Assembly: GCA_043762325.1 (NCBI GenBank)
Contig: JAYUMU010000046.1
Coordinates: 1 to 21,872 of the forward strand
Direction: 5' to 3'
DNA length: 21,872 nucleotides
DNA from: JANXSS01 sp025356535
GTDB taxonomy: Bacteria; Pseudomonadota; Gammaproteobacteria; Burkholderiales; Burkholderiaceae_D
Part shown: piece by piece, positions 1 to 5,639 of the stretch
How the letters are laid out: each line of letters opens with the position of its first letter
How positions within the stretch are numbered: the stretch's first letter is position 1
Position numbers and translations under genes: made by a program
The notes under the pieces: model-generated
The model's input: only the letters and a program-made list of their open reading frames with translations
Told to the model about the DNA's origin: nothing
Database searches by the model: none

Positions 1-96
1 AGAAGACTTATCCACAGACGCGGTGTAATCTACGCGCAAATAGGGTGGGTCAGTTTTAGATGAAAACCGTGGTCCAGTTTTAAGCGATTCCCAACA
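1..96. mobile_element. Terminus of an IS21-like insertion sequence (partial)
   Basis: The segment holds two imperfect direct repeats, tgggtcagttttaga near 47-61 and gtggtccagttttaag near 70-85. Read on the minus strand it begins TGTTGGG at position 96. Short repeated blocks of the type AAAACTGACCCA just inside a TGT-starting end are, as I recall, typical of IS21-family (istA/istB) elements. The chemotaxis reading frame on the right runs without a break up to position 97 and then loses all similarity to its family, which places the element boundary at 96/97. The rest of the element lies outside the window, so no transposase can be seen. The family call rests on the terminal repeats alone. Confidence 0.6.
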
Positions 97-564
97 GAGA
101 ATGCCCTGCGCGCGGTCCCACTGCTCGGTCCGGATATCGGCAGCCGCCTGGCCGATGTGGCCCATGCCGAGCTTGCCGCTTTTTGCAAACCAGTCGGCCG
201 CAAGCTGACGTTCGGCCGGTGACCGGATCGAGCCTTCGTACTTGGTCCAGAGCTGCGACAACGCTGCGGTGGTGTCGTCGATGATCTTGAAATGATTGGT
301 AATCGGATGGTCGTGCATCTTGGCGTAGAGGCTTACCGGATTATGTTGCAGTGCCTGCAGGATCTGGCTCCGGTTGGTTTCCATCATCGAGCGTATTTTC
401 GTGATGTCGACTTCGTCCCGCACATCCTGCAGCGTCACGGTGCGCATGAGCTGCACCGATGCGGTCGTGTTGTGCAGGCCCAGGCTTCCAACGACGAGCA
501 GCAATAGCGACGTGGCCACGGCCACGGCCGCGACAAGGGATTTCACCGTTAGATTTTGCACCAT
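97..564 (-). pseudogene. Methyl-accepting chemotaxis protein, 5' part only, cut by an insertion sequence
   Basis: The ATG at 564-562 opens a frame of 156 codons that ends at the IS-like boundary. A GGGA element lies five bases upstream of the ATG. The product starts MVQNLTVKSLVAAVAVATSL, an N-terminal membrane segment (about residues 8-30). A helical region with TVTLQDVRDEVDITKIRS and QILQALQHNPVSLYAKMHDH follows, resembling the Tar-like four-helix-bundle periplasmic sensor of chemoreceptors. The second membrane segment, HAMP domain and cytoplasmic signalling hairpin are absent from the window. The frame continues into the IS for at least 32 codons without a stop, so a truncated membrane protein could still be made, but it could not signal to CheA. 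It belongs to the same receptor class as the intact gene at 8569-10347. The remainder may lie on the far side of the IS. Confidence 0.75.
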
Positions 565-705
565 GCATTTCCCGAATGGTTATGAGGTTGTTGTGATCCG
601 CATGCGCGGAATTTTTGGGCATGCAACTGATTGGTGTCTTGCACGGAGCATCCTGTCGGACACGGCCCGTCGGACCCGATGCGGCGTACGATCGACGCCG
701 TGGAA

Positions 706-735
706 AGTATGCGCGGCCAAATTGCTTTAAGTCAA
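706..735 (-). promoter_or_regulatory. Candidate sigma-70 promoter for the interrupted chemoreceptor
   Basis: On the minus strand TTGACT (735-730) and CATACT (711-706) are separated by 18 bases. They match five and four of six consensus positions. The -35 overlaps an inverted repeat, AAATTG (719-724) and CAATTT (733-738). The predicted leader to the ATG at 564 would be about 135 bases. No flagellar sigma-28 promoter was found in this gap. Confidence 0.3.
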
Positions 736-941
736 TTTTGCGCGGAGCCGCCGCAGAGAAGTTGTAGGATTGTTGCGTTTGGAGACGATGACGATGCGCG
801 CCGGGCACACCGGTGTGGGCGTCCTGCAGCGGGGAGTGCGGCGAGCGCCGGCCGCAATGCGTGCATGGACCGGCACATGCTACTGTCCTGGCAGGCGGGC
901 ATGACGGCGCGACGGTGCGGGCGGCACGAGGTTTCGGCCGT

Positions 942-966
942 CGGTTGCGCCGTGTTCCTGCAACCG
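942..966 (-). terminator. Hairpin just after the HDOD gene, possible terminator
   Basis: CGGTTGC (942-948) and GCAACCG (960-966) form a 7-bp stem with an 11-base loop, starting 14 bases beyond the stop codon of the HDOD gene. There is no run of T on the minus strand afterwards, so intrinsic termination would be weak. It could instead protect the 3' end. Confidence 0.35.
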
Positions 967-980
967 GAGCAGGCGCGGCG

Positions 981-2507
981 TCAGGCTTTCTTGCTGCCGT
1001 CCGGCTGCAGTGCTGCGATCAGGTCGCTGCGCCACTGCCGCATCTGCGCGCCATCGAGGCCGTCGGGCGGCACCTCGCGGCGGCTGGTGAAGTCGCCATA
1101 GACGATTCCCTGCGGCACGCCATCCTGCATCAGCGACATCACGTAGAGCGACTGTGCACCAACCAGGTTGCCATACCAGTGCGGCATGAACTTCGCATAG
1201 GGCCCGCCCTGGACGTCGGCAACATACAGGCCGATTGCCTTGGCCGACACCGAGCGGAACAGGTCCTGCTTCGCACCGCCGCAGCGAAAGCGCGAAATGA
1301 TCTGGTTGGCGTTGCGGCCAACCCCGGAAATGGCCACCAGTTCGGTGGCGCCGTTGGGCACGCACAAAAGCGTCATGTCGAACTGAAAGGTATCGTGGAT
1401 GCTGCGCAGGGTCTGGTAGATCTGTTCGACCCGCGTCTTGCGGGCATCCGTCGGACTGCTTTTCGTCAGGCTGTCCTGCGGCGAGAGCCAGTCGGTCACC
1501 CGGTCCGAGGACTTGCGCAGCAGTTCGCGCGAGCGCGCAATCGTGCAGCTCGCCGCGGCGGCGCGCAGCAACCCGTCGAGCTCGGCCATGCAGTGCTCGA
1601 TCAGTTCGGCAACCTCGCCGTCTTTCAGATGCAGCACGGTGCGAAAGGCATGCACGTCGCTCGCCACGGCGCCCTTCATCTGGTGCTCCGGCTTGCGAAA
1701 CAGGGCGTCCGTTACTTGCCGTGCGAAGGCGGCGCAGTACTGATGCCACTCCAGCGGGCTGGCCAGCGCTCGCGCAGGTATCTTGTCGCCGCCGGTTTCC
1801 AGGCTTCTTTGCAATACGTCGGGAAATTTCCAGTGCAACGCCACCGCGGTACCCATTGCATCGAAGCCCATGCCCAGGCTCTGCAGCACCGCATCTTCCT
1901 CCGTCAGGTTCTCTTCGGCCTGCAATGCATGGCTGCGCACGACCTCGTCGTGCAGGTAATAGATCGCCAGCATGCGTCCCAGGTTCTGCAGCAGGCCGCA
2001 CAGCTGCGACTCCTGGGCTTTCAGGCGCGGGGAATTGCTGCGCGTGAGGCCGGCGGCAAACAGGCCGCAAAAAGCTGCAGCGATGGCCTCGGCCTGCAGA
2101 AACTCTGCCTGCGCTTCGTTGATGAAGCCACTCGCTGCATCCAGCGGGGCAAGCGATGCTGCCAGCGCCTTGACCTTGTCGATGCCCAGGACGGCGACCG
2201 CCTGATCGATGGTCGACACGCTCTGGCCGGCACGTCCGCTGGCATTGGCATGGCGGATCAGCTGCGCGGTCAGGCAGGCGTCGCGCAGGATCGCCAGTGT
2301 CAGGATGCGGGTTGCCTGGATGCTGTCGTCGTCGAGTTCGGCAATCGTGGCAAGGGTGGTGCCGAAGCAGGCAAAGCCCGGGTCGGCGTCGATTTTCAGG
2401 AAAAGTTTTTCAATGACGGGCAGGACGTTCAATGCGGCAGGATCCGATAGAGGTTTGCCACGCCGTCGAGTAGGTGGCGGGGCAATTGCGAGCCTTGATT
2501 CTTGCAC
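981..2507 (-). CDS. HDOD-domain signalling protein with a C-terminal GAF-like region
   Basis: The 508-residue product has an HDOD domain (about residues 25-235), recognisable from ILTLAILRDACLTAQLIRHA, the STIDQAVAVLGIDKVKALA segment and LLQNLGRMLAIYYLHDEVV. The C-terminal third, about 330-500, with VAISGVGRNANQIISRFRCG and YVMSLMQDGVPQGIVYGDF, resembles a degenerate GAF sensor domain. HDOD proteins are usually regulators in second-messenger, motility or stress pathways and normally lack phosphohydrolase activity; the target here is unknown. No ATG lies near the domain start. I chose GTG at 2507-2505 because AGGG sits seven bases upstream. A TTG at 2432 is the alternative and would leave more room for a promoter after the PEP-CTERM terminator, which ends only 24 bases before the GTG. 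No membrane segment or signal peptide is seen, so it is probably cytoplasmic. Confidence 0.8.
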   Translation of the reverse strand: MQESRLAIAPPPTRRRGKPLSDPAALNVLPVIEKLFLKIDADPGFACFGTTLATIAELDDDSIQATRILTLAILRDACLTAQLIRHANASGRAGQSVSTIDQAVAVLGIDKVKALAASLAPLDAASGFINEAQAEFLQAEAIAAAFCGLFAAGLTRSNSPRLKAQESQLCGLLQNLGRMLAIYYLHDEVVRSHALQAEENLTEEDAVLQSLGMGFDAMGTAVALHWKFPDVLQRSLETGGDKIPARALASPLEWHQYCAAFARQVTDALFRKPEHQMKGAVASDVHAFRTVLHLKDGEVAELIEHCMAELDGLLRAAAASCTIARSRELLRKSSDRVTDWLSPQDSLTKSSPTDARKTRVEQIYQTLRSIHDTFQFDMTLLCVPNGATELVAISGVGRNANQIISRFRCGGAKQDLFRSVSAKAIGLYVADVQGGPYAKFMPHWYGNLVGAQSLYVMSLMQDGVPQGIVYGDFTSRREVPPDGLDGAQMRQWRSDLIAALQPDGSKKA

Positions 2508-2530
2508 AGGATGACCCTGCAGGCGAGGCG

Positions 2531-2558
2531 AAAAAAAGCCACGAGCATGTCGTGGCTT
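2531..2558 (-). terminator. Intrinsic terminator of the PEP-CTERM gene
   Basis: On the minus strand AAGCCACGA pairs with TCGTGGCTT (2536-2544 with 2550-2558) around a five-base loop, followed by seven T (2537-2531). It lies about 80 bases past the stop codon of the PEP-CTERM gene. The core stem is the same as in the terminator at 3785-3811. Confidence 0.85.
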
Positions 2559-2638
2559 CGATTGCCGGGCCAGCGGGCCATCGATCGGGCGCCGCCAGCC
2601 GCAATGGCGAGGTCTTGCAGGGTACGCCTGCGACCAGG

Positions 2639-3490
2639 TCAGCCCTGATTGCGGCGGCGGCGCACGGCCACCAGGCCAAACAGGCCAAGGCCGAAAAGCG
2701 CGATCGCAGCCGGCTCCGGCACTGCAGGCGGTGCACATTGGCCGGCCACCGCGGTCACGCATCCGGTGATGGTCAGGTTGTCGATGCCGACCTCGGAGGG
2801 CCAGTCGATGAAGGTCAGGATGTTGGTGCCGTCGAAAGTGATTTTATTGCTAACGCCAAGAGCCTGCGGGTCGATGGTCGTGCTCGGCGTCGTGGCCATG
2901 CTCCAGACCTTGTAGGTGCCGGCCAGCAGGCTCATGTCAGGACCGCAACCACTGTTTCGCTGGCACTGCGCATCGGGAAAAATCTCGTAGTCGAACTGTA
3001 CGCCCGTGATCGTGAAATTTGCAAAACTCAGACTGAAGCGATCGGGATTGGCCACGCTGCCGTGTCCGGCGGTGGTGGCATTTGCCTGGACTGCGCCGAA
3101 GTTGTTGTTGACCAGGAAGGTGTCCGACTTCAGCTTGAGGACGCCGCCGTCGCTGTTGCCAAGCGTCTTGGCAACGCGTCCCTCGCCATTGTAGCTCTGT
3201 GTCGCCACGGCACCGGTCACGGCCACCGTCGCCGTTGGCGCCACGGAATTCAAGGCGGTCGTCATTGCCAGCCCGATGGCCGGTGACAGGCCGATGTTGC
3301 CAAGGCCGAAACCGGCCAGCGATGCGTTGGTGGTACTGAGGGGACGCAGGATGTTTTCGAAATCGAAGGTATAGCTCAGGGTGGAGCTTGGCTGCGGCGC
3401 CTGCTGCACGGTTGCATGTACCTGGAATGCCGCGAGTGCGACTGGAATGGCAAGCAGCAATGCCCGAAGATGTTTTGGAAATTTTTGCAT
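2639..3490 (-). CDS. PEP-CTERM sorting domain-containing secreted protein
   Basis: The 283-residue product has a Sec signal peptide, with a positive start MQKFPKHLR, a hydrophobic core and likely cleavage after FQVHA near residue 26. It ends with a textbook PEP-CTERM tail: VPEP at 257-260, the hydrophobic stretch AAIALFGLGLFGLVAV, then RRRRNQG. In this family the tail is a sorting signal cut by exosortase (EpsH), and the protein is exported to the surface, often together with exopolysaccharide. The body is beta-rich, with FDYEIFPD and IDWPSEVGIDNLTI, resembling the jelly-roll folds common in such proteins; no catalytic motif is apparent. Two cysteine pairs, around residues 160 and 245, may form disulfides. 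The ATG at 3490 has AAGGG upstream and follows a sigma-54 promoter at 3545-3561. No exosortase gene is in the window. Confidence 0.9.
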   Translation of the reverse strand: MQKFPKHLRALLLAIPVALAAFQVHATVQQAPQPSSTLSYTFDFENILRPLSTTNASLAGFGLGNIGLSPAIGLAMTTALNSVAPTATVAVTGAVATQSYNGEGRVAKTLGNSDGGVLKLKSDTFLVNNNFGAVQANATTAGHGSVANPDRFSLSFANFTITGVQFDYEIFPDAQCQRNSGCGPDMSLLAGTYKVWSMATTPSTTIDPQALGVSNKITFDGTNILTFIDWPSEVGIDNLTITGCVTAVAGQCAPPAVPEPAAIALFGLGLFGLVAVRRRRNQG

Positions 3491-3513
3491 CGAAAGAACC
3501 CTTGGATTGATGA

Positions 3514-3530
3514 GCGGCTTGGCAAGCCGC
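3514..3530. promoter_or_regulatory. Perfect 8-bp-arm palindrome in the PEP-CTERM leader
   Basis: GCGGCTTG, one central base, CAAGCCGC. With a start predicted near 3535 from the sigma-54 promoter, the palindrome would occupy roughly +6 to +22 of the mRNA. It could therefore be a 5'-end stabilising hairpin (six-base stem, five-base loop) or an operator. The AAGGG ribosome site lies further downstream and is not occluded. Confidence 0.5.
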
Positions 3531-3544
3531 CTGCAATCTACAAT

Positions 3545-3561
3545 TAGCAACTACAGTGCCA
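3545..3561 (-). promoter_or_regulatory. Sigma-54 (-24/-12) promoter of the PEP-CTERM gene
   Basis: The minus strand reads TGGCAC-TGTAG-TTGCTA, giving GG and GC separated by exactly ten bases, a full match to the RpoN consensus. The predicted start near 3535 gives a leader of about 45 bases to the ATG at 3490. PEP-CTERM genes in related bacteria are known to be controlled by RpoN and the PrsK/PrsR two-component pair, which fits. The regulator genes are not in this window. Confidence 0.85.
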
Positions 3562-3615
3562 ATCAAGAAAGGCTCATGAAATCAATGCGTTGAATGCTAT
3601 GCACCGGAAAAATAG

Positions 3616-3628
3616 TATCAATATGTAA
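3616..3628. promoter_or_regulatory. IHF-like site between enhancer candidate and sigma-54 promoter
   Basis: TATCAATATGTAA matches WATCAANNNNTTR at eight of nine specified positions. It lies about 80-93 bases upstream of the predicted PEP-CTERM start, between the promoter and the inverted repeat at 3675-3703. This is the position where a DNA-bending protein commonly acts at RpoN promoters. The surrounding DNA is clearly AT-richer than the neighbouring genes. Confidence 0.4.
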
Positions 3629-3674
3629 ATTGTTCCGACAAGCAACAATTTTTCAACGAGGGTGAGGTTGGGAA

Positions 3675-3703
3675 GCGTTTCTGCTTTTTTTTCGATGAAA
3701 CGC
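3675..3703. promoter_or_regulatory. Inverted repeat, candidate enhancer site for an RpoN activator
   Basis: GCGTTTC (3675-3681) and GAAACGC (3697-3703) are perfect 7-bp arms whose centres are 22 bases apart, about two helical turns. They flank a tract of eight T. They lie about 140-168 bases upstream of the predicted PEP-CTERM start, the usual range for enhancer-binding activators. The role is inferred from position only. Confidence 0.4.
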
Positions 3704-3718
3704 AATGCGCAAAAACGT

Positions 3719-3735
3719 TGGCACTGCCGTTGCAT
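3719..3735 (+). promoter_or_regulatory. Second, divergent sigma-54 promoter with no obvious gene
   Basis: The plus strand reads TGGCAC-TGCCG-TTGCAT, again GG-N10-GC with full agreement to the -24 and -12 elements. Transcription would start near 3747 and run rightward into the 3' side of the lipoprotein gene, antisense to it. The only short frame ahead (3791-3880, 29 codons) lacks a ribosome site and overlaps a hairpin, so no protein is supported. Confidence 0.55.
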
Positions 3736-3784
3736 CCTATCGGTACAGAACTGGGCATTTACCCCGGACACAACTGCCGCTCGT

Positions 3785-3811
3785 GAAAAAATGCCACGAT
3801 CAAATCGTGGC
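3785..3811 (-). terminator. Intrinsic terminator of the lipoprotein gene
   Basis: GCCACGAT (3793-3800) and ATCGTGGC (3804-3811) form a perfect 8-bp stem with a three-base loop. On the minus strand it is followed by a T-rich run (3791-3786). It lies about 60 bases past the lipoprotein stop codon. Confidence 0.85.
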
Positions 3812-3873
3812 TTCAGAGGTTGCAGAGGGAAAAACCTGATTGCCGGTTGCGCAGGCAGCGCACGTGCCCCGGG

Positions 3874-4086
3874 TCAGTAACGACCGTGGCGACCGCCCCA
3901 GAACCCGAATCCGAGCCCGATCGAGACCGGTGGCGCCACATACACCGGCGCAGGTGCATAGACCGGCTGGCTTGGATAATAGCCGCCCTGGCCGTAGTAC
4001 GCAGGTGGCGGGCCGTACACGGCGCAGCCTCCCAGCAGGGTTGAAACAAGGCCGGATGCCGCGATTGCTGCGAGTTTGCGTTTCAC
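3874..4086 (-). CDS. Small Tyr/Pro/Gly-rich outer-envelope lipoprotein
   Basis: The product is a 70-residue protein starting at GTG (4086-4084), with AGGAG seven bases upstream, the strongest ribosome site in this part. The N-terminus MKRKLAAIAASGLVSTLLGGC is a lipoprotein signal with lipobox LGGC, so lipid attachment at Cys21 is expected. The mature part is low in complexity: PPPAYYGQGGYYPSQPVY, a Pro/Val stretch, then Gly-rich GLGFGFWGGRHGRY. Similar short proteins are common in Burkholderiales and have no established function. The residue after the cysteine is Ala, not the Asp that retains lipoproteins in the inner membrane, so outer-membrane placement is likely. The gene stands alone, with its own -10 element and terminator. 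Confidence 0.8.
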   Translation of the reverse strand: MKRKLAAIAASGLVSTLLGGCAVYGPPPAYYGQGGYYPSQPVYAPAPVYVAPPVSIGLGFGFWGGRHGRY

Positions 4087-4109
4087 TTGTCGCTCCTTAA
4101 AGATTTTTC

Positions 4110-4115
4110 ATTATA
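4110..4115 (-). promoter_or_regulatory. -10 element of the lipoprotein gene
   Basis: A perfect TATAAT on the minus strand lies 24 bases upstream of the GTG start, giving a leader of about 17 bases. No convincing -35 is found at 16-18 bases, so an activator may be needed or the call may be wrong. Confidence 0.45.
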
Positions 4116-4360
4116 GGAAGCCAGATCGACAACGCCTCGATTCTTACTGTTTTTTACAGACGGCACCTAAACCGCGCAGGCCATGCTCGCCGTTCATGTG
4201 CCGTCTTCCGGAAACGCGCTGCTTGCGACGTCGCCGCCTTCGCGTTTGCCGCCGGTCCCATCGCAGCTCGCGGCACCGCACAACAAACCATGCCTAGGCG
4301 CAACGGCTTCGTAATCGTGCGCAGTCCGTGTAGCGGCATGCACGCCACAAATTATTTGAG

Positions 4361-4402
4361 AAAACAAAAAACCCGCATCAGCACTAGGCTAGAGGCGGGT
4401 TT
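4361..4402 (-). terminator. Intrinsic terminator after tRNA-Met
   Basis: On the minus strand AAACCCGC pairs with GCGGGTTT (arms 4395-4402 and 4369-4376) around an 18-base loop and runs into a T-rich tract (4370-4361). It lies about 33 bases beyond the tRNA CCA end. The stretch 4116-4360 between it and the lipoprotein promoter holds nothing I can name. Confidence 0.8.
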
Positions 4403-4435
4403 CTGTACGTTGCCGGACTTCTGCAAACGTGTCTT

Positions 4436-4512
4436 TGGTGGTGATAGGTGGATTTGAACCACCGACCCCAGCATTATGAGTGCTGTGCTCTAACCAACTG
4501 AGCTATATCACC
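4436..4512 (-). tRNA. tRNA-Met (anticodon CAT), elongator type
   Basis: The 77-base cloverleaf has acceptor GGTGATA pairing with TATCACC, D-arm AGCTCAGTTGGTTAGAGC, anticodon loop CTCATAA giving CAT, T-arm GGTGGTTCAAATCCACC, discriminator A and encoded CCA. The paired first acceptor base and the absence of the initiator C:A mismatch indicate elongator Met. A tRNA-Ile with lysidine at the CAT anticodon cannot be fully excluded without a covariance model, but the arm sequences resemble elongator Met of betaproteobacteria. It is a single gene with its own promoter and terminator. Confidence 0.95.
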
Positions 4513-4524
4513 GAACAGCCGAAA

Positions 4525-4553
4525 ATTATCGTTTCATTCGCTTCGGGTGTCAA
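4525..4553 (-). promoter_or_regulatory. Strong sigma-70 promoter of tRNA-Met
   Basis: TTGACA (4553-4548) and GATAAT (4530-4525) on the minus strand are separated by exactly 17 bases. The predicted start near 4518 is about six bases before the mature tRNA 5' end. This is the best sigma-70 match in the window, as expected for a stable RNA gene. Confidence 0.85.
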
Positions 4554-4636
4554 GGCGCAATTCTGCGCTTGGGCAGCGGGAGGGTTATTTCTTCTCTGCC
4601 GACTGCCGACTGCCGCGGCGCTGCCGCAAACCGCCC

Positions 4637-5632
4637 TCAGCATACGGCAGGCGTGCGCCCACTCGCACCCCGTGCCGCGATTTCCTGCAGGATGCGTTCT
4701 GCCGGCGACGCCGTCAGGCAGTCGATGACGATGCGTTGCGGCATCGAGCGCAGCCACGTCAGCTGCCGTTTTGCCAGCTGCCGGGTGGCGGCGATGCCGG
4801 TCTCGCGCAGTGCCGGCAAGTCACAGTGGCCGTCGAGGTAGGTCCAGGCCTGGCGGTAGCCGACGCAGCGCATCGACGGCAGCCCCGGATGCAGGTCGCC
4901 GCGCGCGCGCAGGGCGGCGACTTCTGCCAGCAGGCCGCCGTCGATGCCGGGGGCGAGCATCTGGTCGAAGCGTGCCGCAATGCGCGCATGCAGGACGCTG
5001 CGCTCACCCGGCTCCAGGGCTATCGGCAGCAAGTCGAATGGCAGGTCAGGCCTGGCCTGCAGCGCCAGCAAGGCCGACATCGGCCGGCCGGTCAGGGCGA
5101 AAATCTCAAGGGCGCGCTGGATGCGCTGGCTGTCGTTGGGCGGCAGGCGCGCGGCGGTGACCGGGTCGACCAGCGCCAGCCGCGCATGCATGGCCGGCAT
5201 GCCAAGGCGTGCGCTGTCGGCGTCGAGCGCACTGCGGATGGCCGCATCGGCGGGGGGCAGGGCGTCGAGGCCGTCCTGCAGGCCCTTGAAGTACAGCATG
5301 GTGCCGCCGACCAGCAGTGGCAGCCGGCCGCGCGCCTGAATCTGCGCGATCAGTGCGAGCGCGTCGCTGCGAAACTGCATCACCGAGTAGGCCACGGTCG
5401 GCGCCAGGATGTCGATCAGATGATGCGGCACCAGGGCGCGTTCGGCCAGTGTCGGCTTTGCGGTGCCGATGTCCATGCCGCGATACACCAGGGCCGAATC
5501 GACCGAGATGATTTCGCATGGCAGCCGGCTGGCAACGGCGAGTGCGGCCGCGGTCTTGCCGGAGGCGGTCGGCCCCATGATTGCCACGACCAGGGGTTTG
5601 CCGCCGGTGCGCCCGGCAGCGGCGCCTGTCAT
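4637..5632 (-). CDS. miaA: tRNA dimethylallyltransferase MiaA
   Basis: The 331-residue enzyme transfers a dimethylallyl group from DMAPP to N6 of A37 in tRNAs reading codons that begin with U. Seen in the sequence: P-loop GPTASGKT at 20-27, the segment DSALVYRGMDIGTAKP from residue 45 that holds the catalytic Asp, HHLIDILAP, GRLPLLVGGTMLYFKGL, and the C-terminal RQLAKRQLTWLR tRNA-binding region. The length is normal for the family. The start ATG at 5632-5630 lies seven bases after the mutL stop codon, so it is translated from the mutL message, and mutL-miaA is a common proteobacterial order. In enteric bacteria hfq often follows miaA. Here 124 bases containing the tRNA-Met promoter follow instead. 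Confidence 0.97.
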   Translation of the reverse strand: MTGAAAGRTGGKPLVVAIMGPTASGKTAAALAVASRLPCEIISVDSALVYRGMDIGTAKPTLAERALVPHHLIDILAPTVAYSVMQFRSDALALIAQIQARGRLPLLVGGTMLYFKGLQDGLDALPPADAAIRSALDADSARLGMPAMHARLALVDPVTAARLPPNDSQRIQRALEIFALTGRPMSALLALQARPDLPFDLLPIALEPGERSVLHARIAARFDQMLAPGIDGGLLAEVAALRARGDLHPGLPSMRCVGYRQAWTYLDGHCDLPALRETGIAATRQLAKRQLTWLRSMPQRIVIDCLTASPAERILQEIAARGASGRTPAVC

Positions 5633-5639
5633 GCAGGCG

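Larger units (their letters stand above)
565..980. other. 416-bp intergenic region without a recognisable gene
   Basis: Several open frames cross this stretch on both strands. None has a ribosome binding site or a recognisable product, and they overlap one another, as expected of GC-rich non-coding DNA. The region must carry the promoter of the leftward chemoreceptor remnant and the 3' end of the HDOD transcript. Apart from the weak promoter at 706-735 and the hairpin at 942-966, I see nothing defined. Confidence 0.5.

Noticed and set aside
813..2450. Long plus-strand open frame (545 codons) opposite the HDOD gene
   Set aside because: It is antisense to a gene with recognisable domains, begins in non-coding DNA without a ribosome site, and its product shows no family features; long antisense frames are expected in GC-rich genes.
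3519..3536. A third GG-N10-GC match on the plus strand (TTGGCAAGCCGCCTGCAA)
   Set aside because: It departs from consensus at the -24 C and the -12 T, lies inside the palindrome of the PEP-CTERM leader, and would point back into its promoter. Probably chance.
3791..3880. A 29-codon frame downstream of the plus-strand sigma-54 promoter
   Set aside because: It has no ribosome site, its start lies in a terminator stem, and its end overlaps the lipoprotein gene in antisense; there is no protein-like signal.
4116..4360. Possible small genes between the lipoprotein promoter and the tRNA terminator
   Set aside because: Short frames exist on both strands but overlap each other, lack ribosome sites and resemble no known protein.
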